From assembly GCA_019915135.1 (NCBI GenBank), contig JAHLMK010000024.1:434001-498000 (forward strand): 64,000 nucleotides of DNA, in the 5' to 3' direction. A program made the position numbers and the translations under genes. Source of the DNA: Strobilurus pachycystidiatus. Its lineage: Eukaryota; Basidiomycota; Agaricomycetes; Agaricales; Physalacriaceae. The notes below the pieces were generated by a model. It ran no database searches and was not told where the DNA came from. It worked only from the letters and a program-made list of their open reading frames with translations. This document shows, one piece after another, positions 26,486 through 40,436 of the stretch (positions are counted from its first letter, which is position 1; each line of letters begins with the position of its first letter).

Positions 26486-27676
26486 ATGTCCTCAGACAAA
26501 GCTGCTCGTCGCGCCAAATTTGAGGGCGCCTGGCAGGTCATCAAGAAGGAGCTCCTTGACCATCTCAATGCTGAGGGTATGCCCCAGGATGCCGCAGAAT
26601 GGTACGAGAGGGTACGCCTTCAGTGCGGTCTTGTTTCTGCCTTCTAACTTGAATCCAACAGAGTCTCGACTACAACGTCCCTGGAGGCAAGCTCAACCGC
26701 GGCATGTCCGTTGTTGACACCGCCGAGATCCTCAAAGGGCGCGCTCTGACCGACGATGAGTACTTCAAGGCTGCCGTCCTTGGCTGGGGCATCGAGCTCC
26801 TCCAGGCCTTCTTCCTGGTTTCGGACGACATGATGGACAGCTCCATAACACGCCGCGGTCAGCCCTGCTGGTATCGCGTCCCTCGCGTCGGTTCCATCGC
26901 CATCAACGACGGGTTCATGCTCGAAGCTGCCATCTATTTCCTGCTCAAGAAGCACTTCCGCGCAGAACCGTATTACGTCGACATCCTCGAACTCTTCCTT
27001 GAAACCACATATCAGACCGAGATGGGGCAGTTGATTGACCTCATCACTGCTCCCGAGGACGAGGTGGATCTTAGCAAATTCTCGCTAAAAAAGTAAGCCT
27101 ACCATCCAATCCGTCTGTTCCGGATCATTGATCAATGTCTTGTATTCCTGTAGGCACAGTCTCATTGTCATCTACAAGACTGCTTACTACTCCTTCTACC
27201 TCCCCGTCGCGCTTGCCATGTATATCTGCCACATTCCCACCGAGTACACGCTTTCCGGCTCCACCGTCCGCTCATACGAGCTCGCCAAATCCATCCTCAT
27301 CCCTATTGGCGAGTATTTCCAGATCCAGGACGACTTCCTGGACTTCTCCGGCACGCCAGAGCAGATCGGCAAGATAGGCACTGATATTCTCGACAACAAA
27401 TGCTCATGGTGTATCAACACCGCGCTCGCTCACGCCACACCTGAGCAGCGTGCCATTCTTGATCAGAACTACGGCCGCAAGGACAAGGAATGCGAGGCCA
27501 AGGTGAAGGCCCTGTTTGAGGAGTTGAAGCTCCGCGAGCTATATGCCGAGTATGAGGAGAAGGTGTACAAACAGCTCAACGAGATGATCGAGACCATACC
27601 CGAAGGCGGCGAGAAGACGTTGAAGAAGGAGGTCTTCACCGGCTTCTTGGCCAAGATCTACCAACGACAAAAGTAA
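26486..27676 (+). CDS. ERG20: Farnesyl diphosphate synthase
   Basis: Three exons, 26486-26611, 26662-27092 and 27154-27676, sum to 1,080 nt and encode 359 residues, the usual size. The start [16 protein letters not shown] is a clean ATG. The first Asp-rich motif DDMMD (in [10 protein letters not shown]) and the second DDFLD (in [12 protein letters not shown]) are intact, with the conserved [21 protein letters not shown] and [14 protein letters not shown] around them. It ends [12 protein letters not shown]. The enzyme condenses IPP with DMAPP and then GPP to give farnesyl diphosphate, feeding sterols, prenylated proteins, quinones and sesquiterpenes. The bases downstream of DDMMD and the aromatic residues nearby fit an FPP rather than a GGPP product. 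Neighbours are not terpene genes, so this is the primary-metabolism copy. Confidence 0.97.
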
Positions 27677-27718
27677 TGTAATGTAGTTTAAGGGATTGTA
27701 TATATCATATCTAGAGAC

Positions 27719-29984
27719 TTATCGACGGGGTTTTGCTTGTTGTACGGATATCTTCCTGCGTGCTTCTTCTTCAAGATTGGACCAGTACGCGAGCTCTTGT
27801 TGAAATTTGGGATGTGCTGCCAGCTGGTTTCCCTTCTACAAGTACAGTGGTGTTAGTGGCAGGGCTGAATTTCAGAATAATACGTACCGAAAGGCCTTGT
27901 AAAATGGATTCATAGATGGTCGATTGCGTAGTGGCCCTTGCGGTGACATCGGAAATCTGATTGGTGTATTTCTGTATCAGATTGACAATTTCTTGCCGTA
28001 AGCGAAGAAGACTGTAGGAACATTGAATGAGCGCGAGAAGGAATCATTAGTTCGAGACTCACTTTGAGAATATCATCGTTTCTTCCCCCTGTTGAGTCAA
28101 AGCGACGAAGGAGTTGAATAGGACAACAAAGTGCTGGCACACCTGCTCACAAGTTCAGGTGGGTTCGAAGTGAGACATTAGAAGGACTGACATGCATCAC
28201 AGCGTTCTCGTTTAGAACGGCCGCTCGTGAGAAGTACCCTGCATTCCCGGCCGTCAGTTTCTTCACTGATTCAATATGCTCCGACATGGCTTTCTGAAAC
28301 ACGGGCCATAGGTTCAAACGCAGACCGAATACGAAAGTGACGGCGGCAGGACATGAGCGGGATTCGATTTCGGACGCAACGTCCTCCGTGAGTCGAATCA
28401 TCGTTAGCAGAGGTACTACAGGTGGTACAGGCTCTGCGACTCCATTTACGAAGGTCTGGGCAATGATGAGACGGCATTCACACATACGACAAGAAGGACG
28501 GCATGCCTGGATATACTGTAGGACGGGGTCAAAGACCTGCTTCCACAGAGCATCTGTAGCTTGTTGCTCCTCCTTGGCCACTGCTAATGCAGCCGATATA
28601 GATGTTGGGAAAGATGAATGTCGCGTGCCTCCAAAGTCAGACCCTGATACAGAGTCGCGTTCATTGGGAGGTGACATTATGGAGGTCGGAGAAAGCAGGC
28701 CAGTGTCTGATTCTCGAGCAGGCAGCGTGGCTTCTGGCGCGAAAAATGTCTTGAGGAACGTGTACTCGGCCGTGGCGTTGTCCATGAATACCAGAAGGAG
28801 CGATCGCAAGACCGCTTCGACAGGTTCAGTCTGGAGTGGCATTAGATACCATTTTTGAGAAGATAGGTTCTGCACTTACATAGGCTCTATCATCCGCCAT
28901 GTAGGCTAGGGTCACGCTAGGTCCGTCTATGTTGGCATAAGAAAGTCTTTGAAGGTCCACTTCGCGTGGCGGGGGTCGTTCCGAAGATCCAATGGCTTCA
29001 AACTTCTCTACTGAACGCGACTGTCTGGTGTGTCATTGACGGGCAAGTGATAGAAAGAGAGTTGATAACTGACCTTGACCAATGACAAACTGCGCGCATA
29101 ACGTCGAAAGCCGGTCTCATAGTAAGTGCGCACAGTGCTCACGTACGAGCGCTGTATTTCGTGGGCCACGTTGGGAGCTTGCCGTTGTAGAAAGGTATAG
29201 AGCGGACGATATTTCAATATGACGGATGTCTGTATGACGAGAATGTTTGTCGTGACGCTTTTGAGTATGGGCTTGAACAGTGCGAGGAAGAATAGTCTGA
29301 TCTTTCCAGCGGCCTGACAATGATGTCGGTAAGCAGTGAGCTTGACGGCGGAAAGTAGGCCACGTACCACTATCCGAAGACCCTCTGAGACCTCTCCAAT
29401 ATCCCTGGCCGCCTTGACACGCGAGCGGTTCTTTGCCATCTCCAGTTTGCTTTCGAACTCTGCGATGGCGTCAATCCAAGGGTCTCCGACGCTGGAATCC
29501 AAGATGAGGCGAGCCAGCGCGGGTGGAATAGCGATGTCGGATATCAGGCTCGACAGCGGTTTCTCAATTTTCTGCGCAATGTCTAGAAGTGCTCAGAGAG
29601 GGCATAGCAAGGCGTACCCGACGGCCCTTGAGTCTGTTCTCTATGCCATTGCTTCTGCTCTGCAGCTCGGAGATCTGGCCGGACACGGCGGACAAGTCCC
29701 GCTGGAACGTCGACAGGAATGATTCCAGTGACTCTAGTAGATTGACGCTCGTCTATGTCTGTCGCTGAGTAAATGCGACTCGCGCGATATCATGGGTCTT
29801 GTACCTGCACTTGATCGTGAAGTTCAGTGAAGTCCTTGCTCCGGCTTGTATCTGGTCGGCGTCAGTAGTTGTCGTAACACCTCGACTATGCCACTTACAA
29901 AACTGCCCTGTCGCGACGAACGTTAGAGAAATGAGAGCTGGGGTTAATTCTGAGCGTACCAGGCGAGATTTCAGCAGCCATCAT
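27719..29984 (-). CDS. VPS52: VPS52-like subunit of the GARP tethering complex
   Basis: Two adjacent ATGs (29984, 29981) begin MMAAEISPGTLRINPSSHFS. The best-conserved stretch lies at 29500-29050: IAEFESKLEMAKNRSRVKAARD, then LFKPILKSVTTNILVIQTSVILKYRPLYTFL and YVSTVRTYYETGFRRYARSL, typical of the Vps52/Sac2 family. Later exons run through about 28875-28150 and end KFQQELAYWSNLEEEARRK to a stop at 27719. Several introns give about 620 residues, near the family norm. Vps52 is the core of GARP, which tethers endosome-derived vesicles to the trans-Golgi. Exons in the first 600 bp are short and their borders uncertain. The stop lies 42 bp from the stop of the farnesyl diphosphate synthase gene, which converges with it. 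Confidence 0.88.
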
Positions 29985-30122
29985 GGAGGTATTTAGGGAA
30001 GTTGAAGTAGTAACGCCAATGTCACAAGTTTGATTCATTAGTACGCACCAACAAATGCCAACTTTAAATAGTGAGTGCTACTGGCACAGTATGCTATACA
30101 ATACACGACGAGTCTATTAGCA

Positions 30123-31296
<1,174 letters not shown>

Positions 31297-31421
31297 GATT
31301 GAGAGTGCTGAAGCGGAAGAGTGACGCGTCTCGCCAGTTGCGTAACTGATCGCCTATCCACAAGCAAGCGCAAATAGAGGACTTGTCATTTTCTGACTCC
31401 TTTCATTCATGATCTGGCCCA
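31297..31421. promoter_or_regulatory. Divergent promoter, RPN11 / unknown nuclear protein
   Basis: Only 125 bp between the two start codons. I searched for the PACE motif (GGTGGCAAA) that controls yeast proteasome genes and did not see it; that motif is in any case tied to Rpn4, which may be absent in basidiomycetes. Confidence 0.5.
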
Positions 31422-33290
31422 ATGGGCACCAGCGAGTTGTCAGACGCCCTAAATCCTTCCTATGTCATTCCTCAGCGCAGCAGACAGCCTGTCTCTCTGC
31501 CTTCCGGTGACGCCTACCAGCAGGGCACCCAACCACAGCAGTATGTCCCGCACCGAAGCGAGCTAGAGCACGCGATTGCCCAACCCCAGCAATCCCTCCC
31601 ACCCGCCAGGTCAATTCCCATCCAATCTACCAACCTTGCGGGCCTTCTCATATTTGCTTACAGAGTACAGCAGCCGCAGCCTCCACAGAGTATACAGGCG
31701 TTAATGAAGCTTGTCGCTACTACGCACCAGGCTGCAGAGCTGGAAAGGAAACGGAGAATGGCTTGGGAGCAAGAACAGGAGGCCAAATACGCTCAGAGAC
31801 AAGCCGAGGTCGAGCGACAACTTCTGGGAATGCGCCACGAAATCAGCGCTTTGCGAAATATCCTAAGCGTTTCTCATACACCCTATAATGGGTCTCCTGC
31901 AGTCTCTGCGGCATCGTTGCCCCCACCCATGTCTATGCCAACACACCATCTTCCTTCGGACATTTCTCCTGGGCCGGGCCCTTCTCCTCTCGTTCAATCT
32001 GCGGTCGTTCCGGGGTATGGCAATTCTCCGCTTCTATACCAAGCGCACAATGCGTACCGGTTGCCTTCCGAGGCCCCGTCTCAACAGCAATATAATACCC
32101 CGGGGACTTCTACCTCTCACATGCAATACACCCCATCGTCAATAACACCATCTCCTTCCCCTCACTTACAACCCGCCGTCGCGAACACGCCCAGCCAAGC
32201 ACCGACCACACCTTCGAAACACAAGAAGAAGCGCAAGACGTCGTATACAAGCGACGCCTCTGATTCCGATGGCGACTCGGATTCATCCGACTCCGAGTCC
32301 AAACGTCGGCCCAGGAAGCGTAGGAACAATCACCATGACCAGCAGTGCTTTACCATTCATGTGGGGAATATCTCACATACCTTTCGCAGCTTTCGCTGAC
32401 TGTCCTTTCAGCACGCGATGCGAAAACTTATGCTGGAGCTCATGGATACACCGAGCAGCAAGGATCTTCCTGATAGTTATACGGAGGGTCAAGAACTTGG
32501 CGAATCCGATCCAATACGTTTTGTGTGGGACAAGACACCGAAGCAATCCGTACACAATGCGCGAATGAAGGCCCGTGTCATTGCCCACATCAAAGAGAAC
32601 CGGCAAAAATACGACAAGGTTTCAGACACCGACTTTTCAAAGAAAAATCTGGACTCTGCGTTTGACCAGTGCTTTACCACGTTTCGTCAGAAGTTCAAAA
32701 TCCAGAAAGACGCGAACGAGGCGCTGCATAACAAGCAGCGAGAGGATCGGAAGGCGAAACATTCCCGACATACCGCGCGAAGGAAGAACGTAAGGTCACT
32801 TTTTTGTGGATATGGGCACGCGACTGACTGTTACAAATAGAAATTGACGATTCGCGCCGACGCTAGGCTTCGCGTCCATGCTTTCGACCATGTTGCTTTC
32901 GACGGTGCTTTCCAATTGGAGTGCATGTCATCCGACGAATCTGGCGGCGAAGATGGTAATGACGTGCTGTACGCACAGGGATACACGTGGCGCAGTCGCC
33001 GTTTGTTATGTCTTTACAGTGTTCTGGATATAGAGGCAGCCGCGGATGGAGAGCCACAAACCAGACGCAAGAAGAGGCGAATTACTGGCCATCATAAGGA
33101 AGGTCTATACCTCCCACCGAAGGGTGTTGCGAGTTGGATGATCAGCAGGCGGTGGCTGTCCGACTTGCAGACTACGAACCCGGACTCACTTCAGCAAGTG
33201 TATGCAGCGATCGAGGATCCACCCGACTGCGCGCAAGCCATTGGGGGATGCAGTCTTCTTGGAGGAGACAGCGATACTGAGGGACCATAG
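31422..33290 (+). CDS. Unrecognised nuclear protein with coiled coil and NLS
   Basis: ATG at 31422 starts MGTSELSDALNPSYVIPQRSR. Introns are seen near 31613-31668 (GTCAAT..ACAG), 32362-32411 (GTGGGG..TCAG), 32790-32840 and 32950-33010. The spliced protein is about 540-560 residues. Order: Pro/Gln-rich N-terminus, a charged helix (HQAAELERKRRMAWEQEQEA, through about 31850), a Ser/Pro-rich linker, a strong basic NLS with acidic patches (KHKKKRKTS and KRRPRKRR around a DSD/SDS run), then a well-ordered C-terminal domain. That domain contains HAMRKLMLELM, DPIRFVWDKTPKQSVHN, FSKKNLDSAFDQCFTTFRQK and WMISRRWLSD. I do not recognise it; it looks fungal-specific. Nuclear location is inferred from the NLS. 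Confidence 0.78.
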
Positions 33291-33507
33291 CGATATTAAC
33301 TACATAATATGTCTAATATTACATTACAACTTCTCTGTTGCGACAGGCAGCAATTGCGAACAAGCATTTGAGGCTGTTGAGTTCCAACGTATCATTCAGT
33401 CAGTCGCGAACTCGCGCTTATGAGCTAGGACAAAATTTGGCCGAGTTGAGACATCAAGCAAGACGACGGAAATAATCATAAATTTCGGGTGTACGAGTAC
33501 ACATAGC

Positions 33508-34183
33508 CTATTGCTGGCTCCCCTGAGGTACAATGGGTCGGCTTCCAGCTGGAGGTTGGCGAAGACTGAAAGTAGGAATGATGCCCATCATCCTTGAGCG
33601 ACGGATAGCCTTGCCAAGGCGCCGCTGACTTTTGCGAGTGAGTTCCGTGAGAGGACGGTTTTTTATCTTGCCCATGGTAGTGAGGTACTCGTTGAGCAAG
33701 CTCGGCGTGGACGCGAAGTCCACAGGATCAAGGCGGAGCTGGTGGAAGAGATCCTTCTCGCGTGCTTCCTCCACTGAAGGACCGACGCGCGGTATCGACC
33801 GACGCCTGGTTTTTGGCTTTTTCCGCGACTGGAGAGTGAATTGGTGAGGGCGAATGACCTGGAGGGGGCTGGTCAGCCCATGGTGAGCGATATAAAGTAA
33901 TGCTGGCTCACGCTGTTTGCTGGGAACGGACGCAGGGTGGAGTTTTCGCGCAGTACCCTTTGTCTCATCTCCATTTCTGAAATGAATGAAGCATCAGCAG
34001 TGGCAGAGAAGCTGACCGGGAAGATGGCGCACTGGGAGCTGCGGGGGCGGTGGTGGCCGCTTGTGCCACGATGTTATAGGCATCTGCAGTTGCGCTGGAG
34101 TTGTCCCAGGCCGCCCTGCCGGTCGAAAATGCGCGTAGACTCGCTGGCCGTTGCAGCTGGCGGGCGATGGTGGTGGCGAGCAT
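33508..34183 (-). CDS. Mitochondrial ribosomal protein bS18m
   Basis: ATG at 34183 gives MLATTIARQLQRPASLRAFSTGR, a good mitochondrial import peptide (Arg-rich, no acids, RAFSTGR cleavage context). Three exons join at about 34012/33980 and 33915/33860 to give about 175 residues. The C-terminal domain is ribosomal protein S18: KIKNRPLTELTRKSQRRL, then GKAIRRSRMMGIIPTF, matching the conserved helix and the A-R-x-x-GL/IIP ending. It should sit on the platform of the mitochondrial small subunit. A Pro-rich C-terminal extension ends VPQGSQQ. The gene is divergent from RIM15, 401 bp between start codons. Confidence 0.88.
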
Positions 34184-34584
34184 TAGAGTCAAGTGATCAC
34201 GTCACGGACAGTGACAGGCTGCAAGTCTCTGGTACTGGGCACGTATCTTGCGACCGTAGTGCCAGAGCAGGCTGGAGGCGACTCGTAGGATACCCGTATA
34301 TACTTATTCCACATATTGAATGCACGAACAGCCCGAAATTAATTGCATTTTGCTGACTTATGTACATTCAGTCTGGCCCTGTTCTTCCTTGCTCCCGACC
34401 ACCATCGTCGTCGTCGGGCCAACGTCGCCACCTCGCCCTCCGCCCGCCTTCAATGTCTTCGTGAACCATCCGCCACGCCATCACGCCCGCTTCTCTTTCT
34501 CGTCGCCGTCTCGGTTCCTCGTTTCTCACCTCTGCGTAGCACGCCTTCCTTCCCGCTCAGCCAGTGCGCAATCCGGTCCTTTCC
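34184..34584. promoter_or_regulatory. Divergent promoter, bS18m / RIM15
   Basis: 401 bp between two start codons. Pyrimidine-rich on the plus strand from about 34380, which is a usual fungal leader pattern for RIM15. No TATA box seen. The frame of RIM15 is open to 34564 but without ATG. Confidence 0.45.
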
Positions 34585-37500
34585 ATGTCCGATTCAGGCC
34601 ACCATCACCACCACCTCCGCCAGCCCCCCAGTCCTCTCGTTTTCACCCCGGAATCTGTCTTGTCCCCGCCTGCACCTCCCGCCAACGCCAACTCAAGCAA
34701 TGCCCTGGGCGGCGGGTCCAGCACGGTCTCGATGCCCTTTGTTCGACGCCATGTCACCCGAAGGCTGAAGGCTGCAAAGGCAGAGTGCGACAAGGAGCTT
34801 CAGCGTGTCACCAACAATATCACCGTCTTTTTTGAGGAGCGGCTCAGAGAGGGAGATCATGAGACAGATCGCGAAATGAGGGACCGGGAACGAGATAGAG
34901 ACTCCCAGCAAGGAGATTACGACCACTACCTGTACAACGCCGCCGATCCCCGTGCGGACTTTCTCGCAGACGAGTCCAGCTCAGACGGCGGATACGAGGC
35001 GGAACTTGAGTTTGGCAGTCGGCATAGCCGTCAAGGTGGGTACCGTTCCTTCATCACGAGCTTTACTCAACTTTTCCTGTCCAGCATCTGCCTCGTCATC
35101 TATGAGCCCCGGAACGTCTAGGAAACAACCTAATCCGTGGGATAGACCCTTGAGCTCATCCGTATCATCAGGCGGTCTTGCCTCCAGTCCCGCAAGTTCT
35201 GTCATCGTTCTTCCAGAAGCCCCGTTAACCCGAAAGCAGGCCAACCCAGCACCTGCGCCCACTTCCTGGTCCACACAGGGCCCTTCTCGAAGACTATCAC
35301 GGACCATTCATATCCCTACTCGTCCGACACATTCTGGCCAGAGCTCCCGCTCCACCTCACGCTCGCGATCCCCCTTGCCCAATCTGCAGACCCACGCTTC
35401 TTTTGCTGACTACGGTCCACCTTCTTCTTCCTCCAACCGGCGCTCCTCTAGAATCATCGTCGACGACCCCATTGATCCCATCATGGCGGCCCTATATGAG
35501 ATAATTGGGGTGGCGACGGATGTTCTAGATACGACCGTATCTCAGCTCACCGCTCAGCCGAAAGCCTGCGAGTCCCTCGTTCAGAGGGTTCAGAACATTG
35601 GCAAAGCGTGGGACGAAAACCCCGACTGGCAAGGACGGAACTGGTATGTCCAGGTGCTACTAGCTATTGCCGGGCTAAGTCGAGTGGTTGAATGGTGGGA
35701 GGCCGAAAAGCAATTCTGGAACTTTGATGACGACGACGAAATGGACGAGCCGCTGACATTTGTCATGAAGCCGGCGGACGACTCGGTACCACCAGCTCCC
35801 ACACCCACGACGCGCCGAGGGGACATGGAACTTGAGGGTTTCAAACTGAACCCCGAAGATGAACACAAACTTCGCATGTCTCGGCAGACCAGTCAAAATA
35901 GGCGGCCTCGGGATGAACAAAGCAAGCCGCTGGCATCACCTCCCAAAGACACGGAACTCTCCCCTCGGGGTGCATCCAAGGCCCAGGAGAACAATGAATC
36001 GGCTAGGGTCTTGGCTACGGAAAGATTGCGTCTTCAAGCAGAGACTGCCCAAAACCAGAACATTGTTATTGAATTGAGTTTGGATGGCGATCGATTCATT
36101 TGGGTCAATCATGCTTGGAGTATCGTTGTTGGGTAAGGGCTCCTCCCGCTCTCAATTTAGATCCTTCTGACCCCGCGACAGCTCAGATCCAGATGAACTT
36201 ATTGGCAACCGGATATCCGAGCTCATTCATCCCGCAGACTCTCATGTCTTCCAGCTCGCTACCCAACGTCTTATGGAGGACGACTCACATACGGTCGAGG
36301 CGCAGTTCAGACTTCGCTTGGAACGAGACGAGGAGCGAGAACCGCCCGTCGGTCAGACGCTCTATCAGCGAATGGAAGGTAAGGGTATGCTCATGATCGA
36401 CCGCGAGGACGGCGAGCCTACTCATACCATGTGGGTTGTCAAACCTATTGCTTCTCCACGCTACGAGCAGGACTCTCCTGCCATTACGCTCCTTGAAGCA
36501 GGGGACATCGATCCCGAGGATCTACCCTCATCTCCACCGCTTGAGAACGATCTTCCCGAGCCCGCCAGACAGACTCCGTTAGACGCTCCTTTCCCGTTCA
36601 ACGATCCGATATGCTCCGACCCCATTCTCTGCCGCATATGTGAGAATGAAATACCCCAATGGTACTTTGAAAAGCATAGCGAAACGTGTGCGGAGACGCA
36701 CCGTCTCGAGGCAGAGATATCCGAGTGTAACGAGTCCATTTCTGAACTTCGCAATACCATCCGCGATCTGTGCGCTGCCATGGATAGGTCCTCGCCTGTG
36801 TCAACTCCATATTATCGCGGAAAGCCCATTTTCTCCCCGTCAACTTCCCCCATCATTTCGTCGCCGCTCCAACTGTTCCGCGTCAACAAGATGCAGAAGT
36901 TCGGCGTCAAGAAGATGCAGCGACGGTTGCTGGACCAGCTGGAGGACATACTGCAGGTTGCGTCCGAAGTTTCGGTTCCCTCTCTCAAGGAAGAGGAATC
37001 GAAAGAGCCGATCGAACGCCAGCGCTTACTCTCTCCGACTTCGGAGCGTAAGATGTCGCAGGTCAGGAACTGGGGCAAGCCGACGACAGAGGACAACGCT
37101 CTCGGAATGCTTGTGCAGGACGCCGAGAGGGTGATGCGTCAGAAAATCGACAACGTCGTGAGGATGCAGAACACCATTCGCTATGCGGAGAAAATCTGGC
37201 ACGAGGCGCAGGATAGGGTCAGTGCATATCTAGCCACTTTGGAGGACAGCAGCGGTTCCAGTGAAAGCGATAGCGATGAGGATGCTCTTAGCCGTCAGCC
37301 TCTCAGCCTCGAGCCCGAAGAACTCTCTCATTCGATGGACGATCTGTCCAGTACGACGTCCCTTTATGCATATGCACGCTCGGCCACTGGAGACATCCAT
37401 TCTTCGGCTGATCCGACGCCTATGGCCTCGACTTCCCCCATGCCCTCGACTTCTCCCATGCCCACTGCTTCACCTGAACCCAGAACAGCCCCTCCCACCC

Positions 37501-40436
37501 CTCCTCCAGCTCCTCCTCTGCCTGCATGGCACACACGTTCATCCACGCCATCCTCCATCTCTTCTCCTCTCGCTCGCGCCGCACCAATAGTCGCCCCTTC
37601 TCCTGAGGATGCAGTTCCTGCTATGAATCTGGATCCTGGTCCACTCACCGTCAAGACGCGTAGATCCTCGTCTAGCTTACTCGATCCTCATCCAGCGACT
37701 ACCCCTCCCGCATCACCCCAGGTTGGGCCTCGCGATGGCGTTGGTCGTCAACGGTCCATGAAGCGAGGTCATCGGCGCCAGTCCACCGTCAATCATTCTT
37801 CCGGCTCTTCTGTTCCATTATCGCCCCGGCAACCCTCTGCTAACCCGCTCACTCGTACACAACCCGCCTCAATCAAAGATTTCGACATTATCAAACCTAT
37901 CAGCAAGGGTGCCTTTGGCTCCGTCTTCTTGGCCAAGAAAAAAGTTACGGGGGATTACTACGCCATCAAGGTCCTGAAAAAGGCCGATATGATTGCGAAG
38001 AATCAAATTACCAACGTCAAAGCGGAGAGGATGATCTTGATGAAGCAAGCAGATTCGCCGTTCGTCGCGAAACTGTACTTCACTTTTCAGAGCAAGGATA
38101 ATCTCTATCTTGTCATGGAGTATCTTAATGGTGGTGACTGTGCTGCATTGATCAAGTCTCTTGGGTCTCTTCCGGAGGAATGGACGAAGAACTATGTCGC
38201 TGAAGTTGTGCTCGGTCTGGAGTATCTGCATCAACGTGGGGTCGTACATCGGTGAGTGCAACATAACCTTGGTTAAAGCCGTAGCTTACCACAATTGTCT
38301 TCAGTGACCTCAAGCCGGACAATCTTCTCATTGACCAGCACGGGCATTTGAAGCTCACGGACTTTGGTCTCAGTCGAATAGGTTTACTCGGGCGTCAGAC
38401 TCGCGAAACTCAGCTCAGTAAGCCTTACACGAGGTACAACTCCCGCTCACGTCCACCATCCATCGACTCCGCCTACTTGTCGTCTCCGCTTGTCTATGCC
38501 GATGCCGGAGGTTCGTACTTCACCCAGCGGACCCAGTCAATACCGCGTGTCGGCAATTCCCCTTATTTGCCCCCAACAGATGATGTCAGCGAGTCTAGCG
38601 GTTCTGAGTCTGTAGTAGGATTCTATCCACGGAGGAATGGAAAGAATGACAGTCCTCTGCAGTCTTTTGCAACGGAACTCACGACTGACTTGCGGTCTCA
38701 TTCTCATTCTAACTCTAATTCGCAGGGTGGTACGCCACCAGGTGATCAGAAGTTTGTCGGTACACCGGACTATCTCGCGCCCGAAACCATTTTGGGTTTG
38801 CGTGGTGACGACGCTGCTGTCGACTGGGTAAGCTTGACCTTATCTTCCGTCTACTTGTGTTGACATACTGCTCTTTAGTGGGCTCTTGGTGTGATCACCT
38901 ACGAGTTTCTCTATGGTATTCCCCCGTTCCACGCCGAAACGCCAGAACGTGTCTTCGAGAACATCCTTTCTGGTATCATCGATTGGCACGAGGACTGGTA
39001 CGAGTTCTCCGATGAGGCGCACGCGTTCATGCAGAGGTTGATGACGATCAACCCCGCTGTCCGTCTTGGGTCTCAAGGCGCCGATGAGGTCAAGGCTCAC
39101 CCGTTCTTCGACGACCTGGAGTGGGACAAAGTCACCTCGACCGAAGCTGCCTTCATCCCTCAGGTCACTGATCCGGAGTCAACAGATTACTTTGATCCTC
39201 GGGGTGCTATCCCTCAACTGTTCCACGATGACGACCAGGTCGCAGTATCTTCCCAGAACAGTCCAGTGGTGGACACCTCAATGCCGCCCCCTTCACTGCC
39301 CATCCCTATGGGCGGTCGTGAACCTGTAACGCCGTCGACCAGCGATGATTTTGGATCGTTCAGTTTCAAAAACTTGCCGGTTTTGAAACAAGCCAACGAC
39401 GACATGATACGGAAACTCAAGACCGATCAGATGGTTCCCTTGACACACGCGATTTCCGAGACGACTGGTCTGCACAGCCGTCGCCGGAGTCTCTCGACAC
39501 GAATGAAGAAGCCTCCAAGCGTTGTCACTACGTCTGATCCAAACAAGGCAATAGCGACGAACCCACCTTCCCCTGCGACCTCGACGTCCTCCATAGCCTC
39601 ATCTCCGTCCCGAAACAGTACGCCCGGAAGTGGTGGACATTCTCGCAAACCTTCTGAATATGGTCCTGTAGATCGTTTCAAATTCAATCACATGGATGGC
39701 GTCGATAGGCGCAATTCCATGCCCAGTCGGTTGCGCACTGCATCGGTGTCGAGTGGCGGAGACGGTTCAGGTTCTGAGACATGGAACTCTGGGCATGGGT
39801 CCATCGGAACTCCGCCGTCGTCTGTCTATTCCATCGACCTGAGGAAGGGCCCTGATCCACATGATCGTGCTGTGACGTGTTTGCTTGCGGAAGACAATCC
39901 TATCACTGCGAAGATTCTCGAGACTTTACTCATTAGGCTGGGCTGTAGATGTGTTGTGGTAGCGGACGGTTCGGAGGCTATCAGTGTTGCGATGGGCGAC
40001 ATTAGTGAGTTCGCACACTGTTAGTGACAAGTTCCTACTGACTGGTGCACAGAATTCGACTGTATCTTGATGGATCTTCATATGCCAGTTCGTAAGTCAA
40101 TTGCTGCTCTATACTTGAGACAATGGGACCAATGACAGCTCCTAGTTGACGGCGAAGGTGCGGCTCGCTACATAAAGAGCACCAACAGCAAGAACACCAA
40201 TACGCCAATTATTGCTGTCAGCGCGTACAGTGGTACAGACCCCGGTGACGGAAACAATCTTTTCTCTGCTTCTCTATCGAAGCCTCTGCAAAAGGCAGAC
40301 CTGTTGGGTATGTGCATGCCAACACAGTCGTTCGCGTACCTGACCTCGTTTCGCAGCTGTCATGCGCCAGCTCGGCTTCAAAACCAGCACCATGCCTGGG
40401 GCGACCAAAGTCACTGCATCACACTCCATCTCATGA
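34585..40436 (+). CDS. RIM15: RIM15-type kinase with PAS, zinc-finger and receiver domains
   Basis: Exons 34585-35035, 35085-36132, 36182-38251, 38305-38827, 38879-40004 plus three short 3' exons give about 1,830 residues. Order: a disordered N-terminus; PAS near residues 475-560 ([13 protein letters not shown], then [14 protein letters not shown]); a Cys/His finger near 648 ([20 protein letters not shown]); an AGC-type kinase from about 1066 ([62 protein letters not shown]); and a C-terminal response-regulator receiver from about 1694. The receiver has the acidic pair in LLAEDNP, phospho-acceptor Asp in CILMDLHMP, and Lys in SLSKPLQ. About 140 residues separate DFG from APE, much longer than in most kinases but known in RIM15. 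Yeast Rim15 joins TOR, PKA and Pho80 signals to start quiescence. It ends SHSIS-stop. Confidence 0.95.

Noticed and set aside
25593..27676. Terpene biosynthetic gene cluster around farnesyl diphosphate synthase
   Set aside because: Neighbours are VPS52, a sugar transporter and RPN11; no terpene cyclase, P450 or cluster regulator is present.
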